This document shows positions 1 to 7,039 of a stretch of DNA of 40,455 nt, piece after piece; position 1 is the first letter of the stretch, and each line of letters starts with the position of its first letter. The stretch comes from an uncultured bacterium. GTDB taxonomy: Bacteria; Bacillota; Clostridia; Lachnospirales; Lachnospiraceae. The translations under genes were made by a program, and so were the position numbers. A model generated the notes under the pieces. The model was not told the origin of the DNA. It saw nothing but the letters and a program-made list of their open reading frames with translations, and searched no databases. The DNA is taken from positions 1 through 40,455 of the forward strand of contig CANSYK010000028.1 in NCBI GenBank assembly GCA_947651225.1, written 5' to 3'.

Positions 1-10
1 ATAAAACAAA

Positions 11-60
11 GGGCCGTTTTCGCTGGGAATGCCAGCGAAAACGGCCGCACATTTTTAAGT
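11..60. terminator. Strong hairpin, probable terminator of an upstream gene
   Basis: Positions 12-26 and 32-46 form a perfect 15-bp stem with a 5-nt loop. It is followed on the + strand by a T-rich stretch (51-66) and preceded by an A-rich run, so it could work in either direction. The gene it ends is outside the window. Confidence 0.6.
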
Positions 61-166
61 TTTTGTCAAGCAATTTTTGAAAAAAAGTCAAGAAATTTTT
101 TAGAGAACAAGGACTTGTGAAGAGAGAAAATGTTACAAAATGAAAGTAAAAAATAGAGGTGAAAAC

Positions 167-207
167 GTGATTTGGAAAATCACTGAAGCCTTATAAAATA
201 AAGGCTT
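167..207 (+). other. Two small adjacent hairpins in leader-like DNA
   Basis: GTGATTT-GGA-AAATCAC (167-183) is followed at once by AAGCCTT / AAGGCTT (186-192 / 201-207). The surrounding stretch 60-234 is AT-rich and shows no convincing gene. The hairpins sit just upstream of a possible small ORF and could be leader structure. I cannot assign a function. Confidence 0.3.
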
Positions 208-234
208 TGAGTTTCCGAGAACACACTGAACAAT

Positions 235-390
235 ATGGAGGTGGCAAACGTTGAAGACATGTGCTACATGTCAACCTACAGCGGCTCACAGGTCTGTACA
301 GCCCTGAATGCAGTTTTTGGCCTTGGCCTGGACAAAAAATACTACCAGCCAAAGGAACTCAACAAAATAATAAAAAAAATTTCAAGGTAG
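235..390 (+). CDS. Possible small protein of about 51 aa, unknown
   Basis: An open frame runs from 211 to a TAG at 388-390, with ATG at 235, GTG at 241 and ATG at 259 as possible starts. The ribosome-site-like GGAGG (237-241) overlaps the early starts and is rather far from ATG 259, so the start is unclear. The peptide reads naturally, with a GLGLDKKYYQPKEL stretch and a Lys-rich end. Its codons are rich in C-ending triplets (TAC, GGC, GAC, GTC), unlike the AT-ending codons of its neighbours. A hairpin with the look of a terminator follows at 421-463. I do not recognise the family. It could be a small conserved protein, the remnant of a transferred gene, or chance. The overlapping 101-codon frame at 261-566 has worse composition and runs through that hairpin. 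Confidence 0.3.
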   Translation: MEVANVEDMCYMSTYSGSQVCTALNAVFGLGLDKKYYQPKELNKIIKKISR

Positions 391-420
391 GCTTTCCATA
401 CAACATCCATAATGACTTCA

Positions 421-475
421 AAAGAGGCGCAACCCCTGTAAAATCAAGGAGAAGCGCCTCTTTACAATTTTTTAA
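421..475 (+). terminator. Hairpin, probable terminator
   Basis: AAAGAGGCGC (421-430) pairs perfectly with GCGCCTCTTT (454-463) across a 23-nt loop, and a T run follows at 468-473. It lies about 30 nt after the possible small ORF and upstream of the cyclophilin promoter. Confidence 0.5.
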
Positions 476-555
476 GTGTCAAAAACGGGGAATAGTGACT
501 TTTGCAACCAGTAACCCTTTGTTCGAAATTTGGAGAAAATTTGGAAAATTTTGTC

Positions 556-584
556 TTTACCAATAGCTTTCTTTTTGTTATGAT
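556..584 (+). promoter_or_regulatory. Probable sigma-A promoter of the cyclophilin gene
   Basis: TTTACC (556-561), 17 bp, TATGAT (579-584), with ATG 620 about 35 nt downstream and AAAGGGGG as the ribosome site. Seen by eye against the TTGACA/TATAAT consensus. Confidence 0.5.
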
Positions 585-619
585 GATATCAGTGAAAAAA
601 TATAAAAGGGGGATATTGT

Positions 620-1138
620 ATGGCACAAAATCCAATTGTAACGATGGAAACTACAGCAGGTGTGATTAAAGCAGAGCTTTATCCAGAAATTGCTCCAAAT
701 ACGGTGAATAATTTTATTTCATTAATTCAGAAGGGATTTTATGATGGATTGACCTTTCACAGGGTAATTGAAAATTTTATGATTCAGGGTGGAGATCCAG
801 ACGGAAATGGAACTGGAGGACCAGGTTATTCCATCAAGGGTGAGTTTTCACAGAATGGTTTTGAAAACAATCTGGATCATACGAGAGGCGTTCTTTCCAT
901 GGCACGTTCTCAAATGCCTGATTCTGCAGGCTCTCAATTCTTTATCATGCATAAGGACGCTCCGCATCTGAATGGGGCATATGCTGCATTTGGCAAAGTA
1001 ACAGAGGGCATAGAAACGGTTGACCAGATTGCGTCAACAAATATTGATTACAGAGATGCGCCGTTAGAGCCACAGGTAATGACAAAAGTAACAGTAGAAA
1101 CTTTTGATGGGGAATATAAAGAACCGGAAAAGTGCTAA
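620..1138 (+). CDS. ppiB: Cyclophilin-type peptidyl-prolyl cis-trans isomerase
   Basis: This is a complete single-domain cyclophilin of 172 aa, which catalyses cis-trans isomerisation of X-Pro bonds and helps protein folding. The family core is intact: FHRVI with the catalytic Arg at about 48, MIQGGDP at 54-60, GVLSMAR at 90-96, SQFFI at 105-109 and the LNGAYAAFG binding-pocket motif at 118-125. There is no signal peptide, so it should be cytosolic. The start is set by a strong AAAGGGGG site 7-8 nt upstream of ATG. It appears monocistronic, with its own promoter upstream and a hairpin at 1159-1184. The family assignment is certain; the ppiB symbol follows Firmicutes usage. Confidence 0.95.
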   Translation: MAQNPIVTMETTAGVIKAELYPEIAPNTVNNFISLIQKGFYDGLTFHRVIENFMIQGGDPDGNGTGGPGYSIKGEFSQNGFENNLDHTRGVLSMARSQMPDSAGSQFFIMHKDAPHLNGAYAAFGKVTEGIETVDQIASTNIDYRDAPLEPQVMTKVTVETFDGEYKEPEKC

Positions 1139-1147
1139 GGAACGGTT
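1136..1147 (+). repeat. Imperfect copy of the TAAGGAACTGT motif
   Basis: TAAGGAACGGTT overlaps the TAA stop of the cyclophilin gene and differs at one base from the motif repeated at 2544, 5806, 6504, 8291 and 30267. Confidence 0.4.
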
Positions 1148-1158
1148 AAAGTGTGATG

Positions 1159-1190
1159 GAAACGCCTTTTATAAAAGGCGTTTCACAATT
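1159..1190 (+). terminator. Hairpin, probable terminator of the cyclophilin gene
   Basis: GAAACGCCTTTT (1159-1170) and AAAAGGCGTTTC (1173-1184) form a 12-bp dyad, of which about 10 bp can close around a small loop. The following sequence is AT-rich but has no long T run. Confidence 0.5.
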
Positions 1191-1307
1191 CTATCACATT
1201 TTAAACATATTCTTTTCAAAAAGCAATCACAAGTCCTTCATAAAAGCTGCGTAGAATGGTTATTGTAACAAGGAGAAAAACAACAGTGAATGAGAGGAGA
1301 GATTGTT

Positions 1308-2483
1308 ATGACAAAGAGAGAGTTTATTCGTATAACCACATATGCAGCAGTTTTTGGTCTGGTAGGAGGTATGACATTTGAAGGAGTAAATCATATATAC
1401 AATGAGACAGTTGTACAGGAAGAGCAGGAAAAGGAAGAAGATTCAGCACCAAAGGCAACTGTATTGTCTACAACAGGTACCAATACAGATTCATCCAGCG
1501 GCGTGTCAGAAATTGCAGAAAATGTACTTTCATCTATTGTGGCAATTGATGTGATAACATCAGAAAGGACAAATGATATGTTTGGAAGGACACATGAGCA
1601 GGAATCACAAGGAAGCGGTTCCGGCATTATTGTAGGACAGGATGCCAATAACCTTTATATTGCTACAAATAACCATGTAGTAGAGAATGCAAAAACGGTA
1701 TCAGTCAAATTCAATGATGAAAGTGTTGCTTCTGCGACTGTAAAAGGAACGGATTCTGCTTCTGATTTAGCAGTTGTCAGCGTTACAACAGATGATTTAG
1801 AGAAAGAGAGCCTGGCAAGGCTTAAGGTAGCGACAATCGGTGACTCTGATAAGGTGAAAGTCGGCAATCAGGCAATTGCGATTGGTAATGCGTTGGGGTA
1901 TGGTACTTCTGTTACAGTTGGCTATATTAGTGCAAAGGACAGAGAAGTTGCGGCAGAAGATGTGACAATGAAACTGATACAGACGGATGCGGCAATTAAT
2001 CCAGGAAACAGTGGTGGCGCATTGGTAGATAGCTCTGGTGCTGTCATCGGGATTAATTCTGCCAAATATGCCGATGAACAGGTAGAAGGCATGGGCTTTG
2101 CCATTCCGATTTCTACAGCAGTGCCGATAATCAATGATATTATTCAGTCAGAAGTGGTTTCTGAGGAAGAGCAGGGGTACCTTGGAATCCGTGGAAATGA
2201 CGTTGACAGTGAATATTCAGAATACTATAATGTTCCTTTGGGGTTCTATGTTGGTGAGGTTTCTGAAAATTCTCCGGCAGAGGAAGCTGGTATGCTGACA
2301 GGGGATATTATTGTAAAATTTGATGGAAGAGATATTACTTCCTCAGAAGGTTTGTATGAAAAACTAAAGACAAAAAAAGCAGGAGAAAAGGTGGAAATTG
2401 TTGTAGAACGTTCCAATAATGGAGAGTACAAGGAAAAGACATTGACGGTAACATTGGGAAATAAGCCACAGGAAAATGAGTAG
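1308..2483 (+). CDS. htrA: HtrA/DegP-like membrane-anchored serine protease (S1C, one PDZ)
   Basis: A 391-aa quality-control protease that degrades misfolded proteins at the outer face of the membrane. Residues 10-25 form a hydrophobic N-terminal anchor. An acidic, Ser/Thr-rich linker spans about 36-68. The trypsin-like domain carries the full triad: His123 (NNHVV), Asp153 (SASDLAVV) and Ser235 (NPGNSGGAL). A single PDZ domain occupies about 290-385 (YLGIRG, GFYVGEV, SPAEEAGMLTGD). An upstream in-frame ATG at 1290 exists, but AGAGGAGAG (1292-1300) is well placed for ATG 1308 and the protein then begins MTKREF directly before the anchor. Length and layout match Gram-positive HtrA proteins. A hairpin follows at 2498. 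The exact paralogue (HtrA, HtrB or YyxA type) cannot be decided. Confidence 0.93.
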   Translation: MTKREFIRITTYAAVFGLVGGMTFEGVNHIYNETVVQEEQEKEEDSAPKATVLSTTGTNTDSSSGVSEIAENVLSSIVAIDVITSERTNDMFGRTHEQESQGSGSGIIVGQDANNLYIATNNHVVENAKTVSVKFNDESVASATVKGTDSASDLAVVSVTTDDLEKESLARLKVATIGDSDKVKVGNQAIAIGNALGYGTSVTVGYISAKDREVAAEDVTMKLIQTDAAINPGNSGGALVDSSGAVIGINSAKYADEQVEGMGFAIPISTAVPIINDIIQSEVVSEEEQGYLGIRGNDVDSEYSEYYNVPLGFYVGEVSENSPAEEAGMLTGDIIVKFDGRDITSSEGLYEKLKTKKAGEKVEIVVERSNNGEYKEKTLTVTLGNKPQENE

Positions 2484-2497
2484 TTTTGGAAAGAGAG

Positions 2498-2525
2498 GCA
2501 GCAGGGTGTAATGCTCTGCTGCTTT
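2498..2525 (+). terminator. Probable terminator of the HtrA gene
   Basis: GCAGCAG (2498-2504) pairs with CTGCTGC (2516-2522) over an 11-nt loop and is followed by only a short TTT. Confidence 0.45.
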
Positions 2526-2543
2526 GCATCTTGCGCAGAGAAG

Positions 2544-2554
2544 ACAGTTCCTTA
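2544..2554 (-). repeat. Copy of the TAAGGAACTGT motif (reverse orientation)
   Basis: ACAGTTCCTTA on the + strand is the exact reverse complement of the motif at 5806, 6504 and 8291. It lies between the HtrA gene and the broken kinase gene. Confidence 0.5.
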
Positions 2555-2574
2555 TTGATAGGAGAAATGATAGG

Positions 2575-3573
2575 ATGGCAGAGAAAAGAGTATATGAAAT
2601 TATGCATATGGATAGAAGAGTTGCAAGGATTAGCGATTCGGGACACTGCAAAATTTATTATAAGACATTTTTGCCGTATAACTTATATTTTGAAGAAGCA
2701 GGCGATATTGACACATTAGTCAATAATATTACAAATTTTAATTATTGGTGTGCAACAAGAGTTTTTACGTTAGACTGAAAGTATGCAAAAGAGATATTAA
2801 ACAGTATAGGAGTGTTACAGGCTGTAACGGATAAAGACAGGGCGAAAATTGCATTATCGTATCGCTGTGTTTCCTTGACGGATGTTTATTGGGGAAAATT
2901 GAAAAATGAAAAAATTACCTTTCGTAAGGTTAATTTATATGAAAACCATCTGGAGAATACGTTTATAGATATTGCGTTAAAAGGAAGACAATATACAGTA
3001 CAAAATGAATGCCTGGCAAGGGACTTATCTACAAATGGATGTTTTCCGAAAGCCTGGCAAAGAATGAGGGAGGGATTTCGGTTATTAAAAAACGGTGGAC
3101 AGGATGCCGTGGAAAGGGAACTGCTTGCCAGCCAGATATGCAGGTGTTTTGATGTCTCACAGGTACTTTATGAGAGGGATTATTTTGATGGAGAAAAAGT
3201 CAGTGTGAGCAATAATATTACGTCAAAAGAGTACTCCATTGTTTCTATGGAGTTTTTTGCGATTAATGCGGCAAATCATAATAGAAATGTAAAAAAATAT
3301 ATTCTTTCGTTAGATAAGCATAATTATTATATGATGAATATTATGGATTATCTTGTTGGGAATATAGACAGGCACTGGGGGAATTGGGGAGTATTAGTCC
3401 GCAACTCCAATAATAAGCCGGTAAGATTATATAATCTTATGGATTTCAATCAGGCATTTCACCTGTCTACTCGGCTGGATAATATAATGGCTTTGGGTAA
3501 AGCCAATAGTTTCACAAATTATTGTGGGGCTGTTGGCTTATTTTATATGGAAATAATTCATTATGGAATTTGA
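2575..3573 (+). pseudogene. HipA-like Ser/Thr kinase family gene, broken by an in-frame TGA
   Basis: ATG 2575 has a good AGGAG site at 2560-2564 and opens a frame that reads sensibly for 67 codons to TGA 2776-2778. The same frame then continues for another 265 codons with no shift, so one stop splits a single protein of about 330 aa. The second part contains NIDRHWGNWG, which resembles the N-x-D-R-H-x-x-N catalytic loop of HipA-type kinases, followed by LMDFNQAFH, like the Asp-containing metal-binding segment. HipA-type kinases phosphorylate protein targets and many act as toxins; this gene has no adjacent HipB-like antitoxin. TGA could have arisen from CGA (Arg) by one transition. The last 40 residues do not look like a normal end, so the C-terminus may also be damaged. 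A fragment starting at GTG 2812 could still be translated, but it would lack the N-terminal region. Confidence 0.65.
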
Positions 3574-3617
3574 TGGTCCGTTATGATACAATGTATCAAA
3601 AAGTCTCGCTTTCAAAT

Positions 3618-3673
3618 GTTACTATTCACGGCTATTCGAAACATCATGCGAAAAACCAGCCGTGAATAGTAAC
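3618..3673. repeat. Long perfect inverted repeat, intergenic dispersed element
   Basis: GTTACTATTCACGGCT (3618-3633) and AGCCGTGAATAGTAAC (3658-3673) are perfect 16-bp arms around a 24-nt loop. One arm recurs exactly at 40373-40388 and in degraded form at 14482-14496. It follows the broken kinase gene and could act as a terminator, although no T run follows. Confidence 0.7.
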
Positions 3674-3704
3674 CTTCAAAATGTATAGGACAATATTTTC
3701 GCCC

Positions 3705-3733
3705 TTGTTCATTTGATATGTCAATGCTATAAT
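3705..3733 (+). promoter_or_regulatory. Probable promoter of the ParB-like/BMP gene
   Basis: TTGTTC (3705-3710), 17 bp, TATAAT (3728-3733), lying 55 nt before the preferred ATG 3789. Confidence 0.55.
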
Positions 3734-3788
3734 ATGGAAGTGATTGATTGAAACAAATATAGTTTACCAGATAGAAATGAGGATGATG

Positions 3789-5717
3789 ATGGGAAGAGAG
3801 AATTATAGTGAAGCATTAAAGTTGGGAAAAAAAGAATATCATACACAGATGCTGCGTGGCGCAAAGCCAACGCTTCCGGTTTTAGATGATATAATACCGG
3901 AACGGGGAGACTATTCTGAAGTACCGCTTGGTCTGGTACAGATTCCAGCAGATCAGCTTGTGGGAACAAAGACGGTGGGAAGGAGCAGTTCCTTTGCGTC
4001 GAATTTTATGCCGATTTTAGCCGAAGATACCGAATTTGCTTCCAAGTGGTCAAGTCTGAGCCAAAGCCATGTGGAAGAGGGAATCCGGGATCCGATTAAG
4101 GCATATGAATATATGAACCGCTTTTATGTAGAAGAAGGAAATAAGCGGGTTAGCGTTATGAAATATTTTGGGGTGGTTGCTATCCCAGGGAATGTAATTC
4201 GCATTGTACCTAAGCGTACAGAGGAAAAGGAAAATAAGATTTATTATGAATTTTTGGACTTTTACCGTCTGGCGCCTATTAATTATATCTGGTTTTCCAA
4301 AGAAGGAAGTTTTGCAAAGCTGCAGGAGCTTATTGGAAAAGAACCAGGTGAGGTATGGTCAGAGGAAGAGTTGTTAAAGTTTAGTTCCATTTATAAAAGG
4401 TTTTCAACAGAGTATCAGGCAAAGGGAGGCAGTAAGTTAAAAACTACACCAGGAGATGCTTTTTTGGTGTTTGCCGGATTGTATGGATATGATGTGCTTG
4501 ATGAAAAGACCAATACGGAAATAAAAGAACTGATAGGAAAAAGCTGGGAAGAATTTAAGCTTTTGCAGGAGGATAAGGAAATTGATTTAAAGATGGAGCC
4601 GAGCAAAGAGAAGAAGCCTCTTTTAAGCATCCGTCTTCCACTAAGTTCTCCGAAGCTTAAAATTGCTTTTATTTATGAAAAGACACCAGGAACTTCTGCA
4701 TGGACGTATGCGCATGAGCTTGGAAGGCTTCATCTGGAGCAGGCATTTTCTGATGAAGTTAATATGACCAGTTATGAAAATGGAACGCAGGAGAATATAG
4801 ATTCTTTAATTGAGGATGCAATTAATGCAGGATGTAATCTTATTTTTACGACAACGCCATCTTTTATACAGGCAAGTGTAAAGGCAGCGATTGCAAATCC
4901 AAAAGTCCGTATTCTGAATTGTTCCTTAAATACCTCGCATCGCTATATTCGTACATATTATGCAAGAATGCATGAAGCAAAATTTTTGATGGGAGCGATT
5001 GCAGGCGCCATAGCAGAAAATAACAGGCTGACATATATTGCAGATTATCCGATCTGTGGTTCCATTGCCAATATTAATGCCTTTGCGTTAGGGGCACAGA
5101 TGGTGAATCCACGGGCAAAAGTATATCTGGAATGGTCGACGATGAAGGATGTAGATATAGAGGAAAGAATTAAAGAAGTTGGCTCTTCCTGTGTTTCTGG
5201 AAGAGATATGATGATTCCGGAAGAGGCTTCCCGTTTCTTTGGAATTTATCACAGAAGAGAAGGCCATATGCGCAACCTCGCCCTGCCTTTGTGGCACTGG
5301 GGGAAGTTCTATGAACAGTTGATTCGCACCATTATGGACGGAACCTGGAAACATGATGACAGTTCTTCCACAACGAAGGCAATTAATTATTGGTGGGGAA
5401 TGTCAGCGGGGGTAATTGATGTTGTATATTCCAAATATCTGCCAAATGGGACTAAACGTCTGGTAGAGCTGCTAAAAACAACAATCAGTTCCGAGGTATT
5501 TAACCCGTTTTCCGGTGGTTTGTATTCACAAAATGGTGTGGTGGAGGAAAACCCCGACCGGAGCCTTTTGCCGGAGGAAATTATGACAATGGACTGGCTG
5601 GCAGAAAATGTGATAGGCTCTATACCGAAAAAAGAAGAATTAAAAGAGCAGGCAGAGCCAGTAATTAAAGAGCAGGGGGTGGCACCTGTAAAAAATACTG
5701 CTATAAATGGGGAATGA
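3789..5717 (+). CDS. ParB-like domain fused to a BMP-family ligand-binding domain
   Basis: A 642-aa protein with no signal peptide or lipobox, so probably cytosolic. The N-terminal part (about 40-145) contains RFYVEEGNKRVSV, which resembles the ParB/sulfiredoxin-type nucleotide-binding core (EGNKRV, like the classic D/EGxHR motif). A linker of unknown fold follows. Residues 288-600 form a BMP/Med-type periplasmic-binding domain (KIAFIYEKTPGTSAW, then IFTTTPSF and LNCSLNTSHRYIRTYYAR). BMP domains normally bind nucleosides outside the cell for ABC importers, but no permease or ATPase gene is nearby. The start is uncertain: the frame opens at TTG 3744 and has ATG at 3777, 3783, 3786 and 3789. 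GAGG at 3780-3783 favours 3789, giving MGRENY. An intracellular ligand sensor or enzyme is my inference. Confidence 0.8.
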   Translation: MGRENYSEALKLGKKEYHTQMLRGAKPTLPVLDDIIPERGDYSEVPLGLVQIPADQLVGTKTVGRSSSFASNFMPILAEDTEFASKWSSLSQSHVEEGIRDPIKAYEYMNRFYVEEGNKRVSVMKYFGVVAIPGNVIRIVPKRTEEKENKIYYEFLDFYRLAPINYIWFSKEGSFAKLQELIGKEPGEVWSEEELLKFSSIYKRFSTEYQAKGGSKLKTTPGDAFLVFAGLYGYDVLDEKTNTEIKELIGKSWEEFKLLQEDKEIDLKMEPSKEKKPLLSIRLPLSSPKLKIAFIYEKTPGTSAWTYAHELGRLHLEQAFSDEVNMTSYENGTQENIDSLIEDAINAGCNLIFTTTPSFIQASVKAAIANPKVRILNCSLNTSHRYIRTYYARMHEAKFLMGAIAGAIAENNRLTYIADYPICGSIANINAFALGAQMVNPRAKVYLEWSTMKDVDIEERIKEVGSSCVSGRDMMIPEEASRFFGIYHRREGHMRNLALPLWHWGKFYEQLIRTIMDGTWKHDDSSSTTKAINYWWGMSAGVIDVVYSKYLPNGTKRLVELLKTTISSEVFNPFSGGLYSQNGVVEENPDRSLLPEEIMTMDWLAENVIGSIPKKEELKEQAEPVIKEQGVAPVKNTAINGE

Positions 5718-5770
5718 ATGGGGCAGCACCTGTAGAAATACTGTTATAAATGGGAAATGAACAGGTGCTG
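5682..5770 (+). repeat. Tandem duplication spanning the stop codon, plus hairpin
   Basis: A unit of about 37 bp (5682-5718), covering the last codons and TGA of the preceding gene, is repeated almost exactly at 5726-5761. CAGCACCTGT (5724-5733) is also the exact reverse complement of ACAGGTGCTG (5761-5770), so the second copy forms a hairpin that may end transcription. Confidence 0.6.
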
Positions 5771-5805
5771 TAAATGGATGAATTGTGATAAAAAAGAACA
5801 GGAAG

Positions 5806-5845
5806 TAAGGAACTGTTAAAAGATTTGGCAGGAATAAGCAGTTCT
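5806..5845 (+). repeat. Copy of the TAAGGAACTGT motif with a partial hairpin
   Basis: TAAGGAACTGTT at 5806-5817. GGAACTG (5809-5815) can pair with CAGTTCT (5839-5845) with one G-U pair. Confidence 0.5.
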
Positions 5846-5872
5846 AAAGGATAAGGAAAGGGTAGCGGCGTT

Positions 5873-6499
5873 ATGAAAATACTTGCACTTGCGGATGAAG
5901 AATCGAAATATTTATGGGATTTTTTTGAAAAAAGTAAACTGGAGGGAATTGATTTAATTATTTCCTGTGGTGATTTAGATCCGCAATACCTCTCTTTTTT
6001 GGTTACACTATCCTCTGTGCCTGTACTATATGTCCATGGGAACCACGATGGAAAATATGAAAAAAGGCCGCCAGAGGGGTGTACCTGTATTGATGACCAG
6101 ATTTATGTTCACAATGGAGTCAGAATAATGGGATTAGGAGGTTCTATGCGCTACCGTCCAGGCCCTCACCAGTATACTGAGCGGGAAATGGAAAAGCGGG
6201 TTACAAAAATGTGGCCGCAAATTTTTATGAAGCGGGGATTTGATATTTTGGTTGCGCATGCACCCGCTTATCAGTTAAATGATGGAGAGGATTTGCCACA
6301 TCGGGGATTTCGGGTGTTTCGGACATTGATGGATAAATACCATCCCAGGTTTTTTTTGCATGGACATATCCACCAGACCTATGGGAAAGAATATAAACGG
6401 TATGACAAATATCAGGATACACATGTTATTAATGCTTATGAACGCTGCGTATTTGATTTTGATGACAGTGAAGGAAGTTTGAGGGAATATCTAAGGTAG
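5873..6499 (+). CDS. Calcineurin-like metallophosphoesterase
   Basis: A 208-aa cytosolic phosphoesterase of the calcineurin-like fold, whose members hydrolyse phosphomono- or diesters with two bound metals. Visible metal-ligand motifs are CGDLD (32-36), HGNHDG (55-60), AHAP (127-130) and LHGHIH (161-166). The first motif is unusual: families normally show D-x-H near the N-terminus, whereas here it reads LADEES (6-11), so the usual His is missing. AAAGGG upstream supports ATG 5873. It stands between two hairpins carrying the TAAGGAACTGT motif, so it is probably transcribed alone. The substrate cannot be read from the sequence. Confidence 0.85.
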   Translation: MKILALADEESKYLWDFFEKSKLEGIDLIISCGDLDPQYLSFLVTLSSVPVLYVHGNHDGKYEKRPPEGCTCIDDQIYVHNGVRIMGLGGSMRYRPGPHQYTEREMEKRVTKMWPQIFMKRGFDILVAHAPAYQLNDGEDLPHRGFRVFRTLMDKYHPRFFLHGHIHQTYGKEYKRYDKYQDTHVINAYERCVFDFDDSEGSLREYLR

Positions 6500-6503
6500 C
6501 CAA

Positions 6504-6550
6504 TAAGGAACTGTCGCAAAATAAATTATTTCACGGCAGTTCCTAAGTTA
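6504..6550 (+). terminator. Hairpin built on the TAAGGAACTGT motif, probable terminator
   Basis: AGGAACTGTCG (6506-6516) pairs with CGGCAGTTCCT (6534-6544), 11 bp with one G-U, across a 17-nt loop. It directly follows the phosphoesterase stop. Both arms are copies of the dispersed motif. Confidence 0.55.
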
Positions 6551-6611
6551 TTTGTTCTGGAAAAAATGGGAACAAACATTAATAATTGTGTGTTTTTGTC
6601 CGATATATAAT
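6551..6611 (+). promoter_or_regulatory. Promoter region of the BlaI/M56 operon with inverted repeat
   Basis: TTTGTTC (6551-6557) and GAACAAA (6570-6576) form a perfect inverted repeat, followed by a TATAAT at 6606-6611 with a weak -35. BlaI-type repressors usually control their own operon through dyads, so this is a candidate operator. It is not the classical TACA-NN-TGTA core, so the assignment is only inferred. Confidence 0.4.
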
Positions 6612-6637
6612 AAGAACATAGGAAGGAGAAGCATAAA

Positions 6638-7039
6638 GTGGAAAAGGAAACAACCCCAAGCCAGAGCGAATGGCTGGTCATGGAGGTGTTTTGGTCAAGT
6701 GACGCACCATCGCTGACGGCAAAAGAAGTGATTGGGAAAATGAAGGAACGGACAGATATGTCGCCAAGAATGGTAAGGGTTTTATTAAACCGTCTATGGC
6801 AGAAAGGCGTTTTAAGCTTTACGGTAGATAAGCAAAATGCAAGGGTTTATCATTATTCTGTTGTAAAATCAAAGGAGGAATGCCAGAAAGAAAAAAGCCG
6901 GAAATTTGTAGACAGCTATTTCGAAGGAAGCAAAAAAAATGCGATGGCAGCATTGTTACAGAGTGCGAAACTTACAAAGGAACAGTTTCAGGAATTGGAA
7001 GAAATTTTAGAACAGTGTAAGGAACAGGACAAAGAATGA
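6638..7039 (+). CDS. BlaI/MecI/CopY-family transcriptional repressor
   Basis: A 133-aa winged-helix repressor. The N-terminal segment (SEWLVMEVFW, then SLTAKEVIGKM and MVRVLLNRLWQKGVL) matches the BlaI/MecI DNA-binding domain, and the C-terminal half is the helical dimerisation region that is cut in induced systems. It starts at GTG 6638 behind a strong AGGAAGGAG (6620-6628). Its stop overlaps the next gene's start in an ATGA junction, so repressor and sensor are translationally coupled, as usual for this pair. No beta-lactamase, PBP2a or copper pump gene lies next to it, so the regulon is unknown. Confidence 0.92.
   Translation: MEKETTPSQSEWLVMEVFWSSDAPSLTAKEVIGKMKERTDMSPRMVRVLLNRLWQKGVLSFTVDKQNARVYHYSVVKSKEECQKEKSRKFVDSYFEGSKKNAMAALLQSAKLTKEQFQELEEILEQCKEQDKE

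Noticed and set aside
261-566. 101-codon frame in the leader region
   Set aside because: It runs through a strong hairpin and shows poor composition; the frame ending at 390 is more protein-like.
2335-2651. Overlapping minus-strand frames of 95-103 codons near the end of the HtrA gene
   Set aside because: They overlap coding DNA, cross a hairpin and have no recognisable motif.
2486-2719. 77-codon frame after the HtrA gene
   Set aside because: It overlaps the kinase gene start in another frame and has no ribosome site; the kinase frame reads far better.
2776-2778. TGA as a selenocysteine codon in the HipA-like gene
   Set aside because: No SECIS-like hairpin is evident directly after it, the position is not a redox site, and a CGA-to-TGA change is simpler.
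3789-5717. BMP protein as part of an ABC transporter operon
   Set aside because: No permease or ATPase genes are adjacent and the protein has no export signal.
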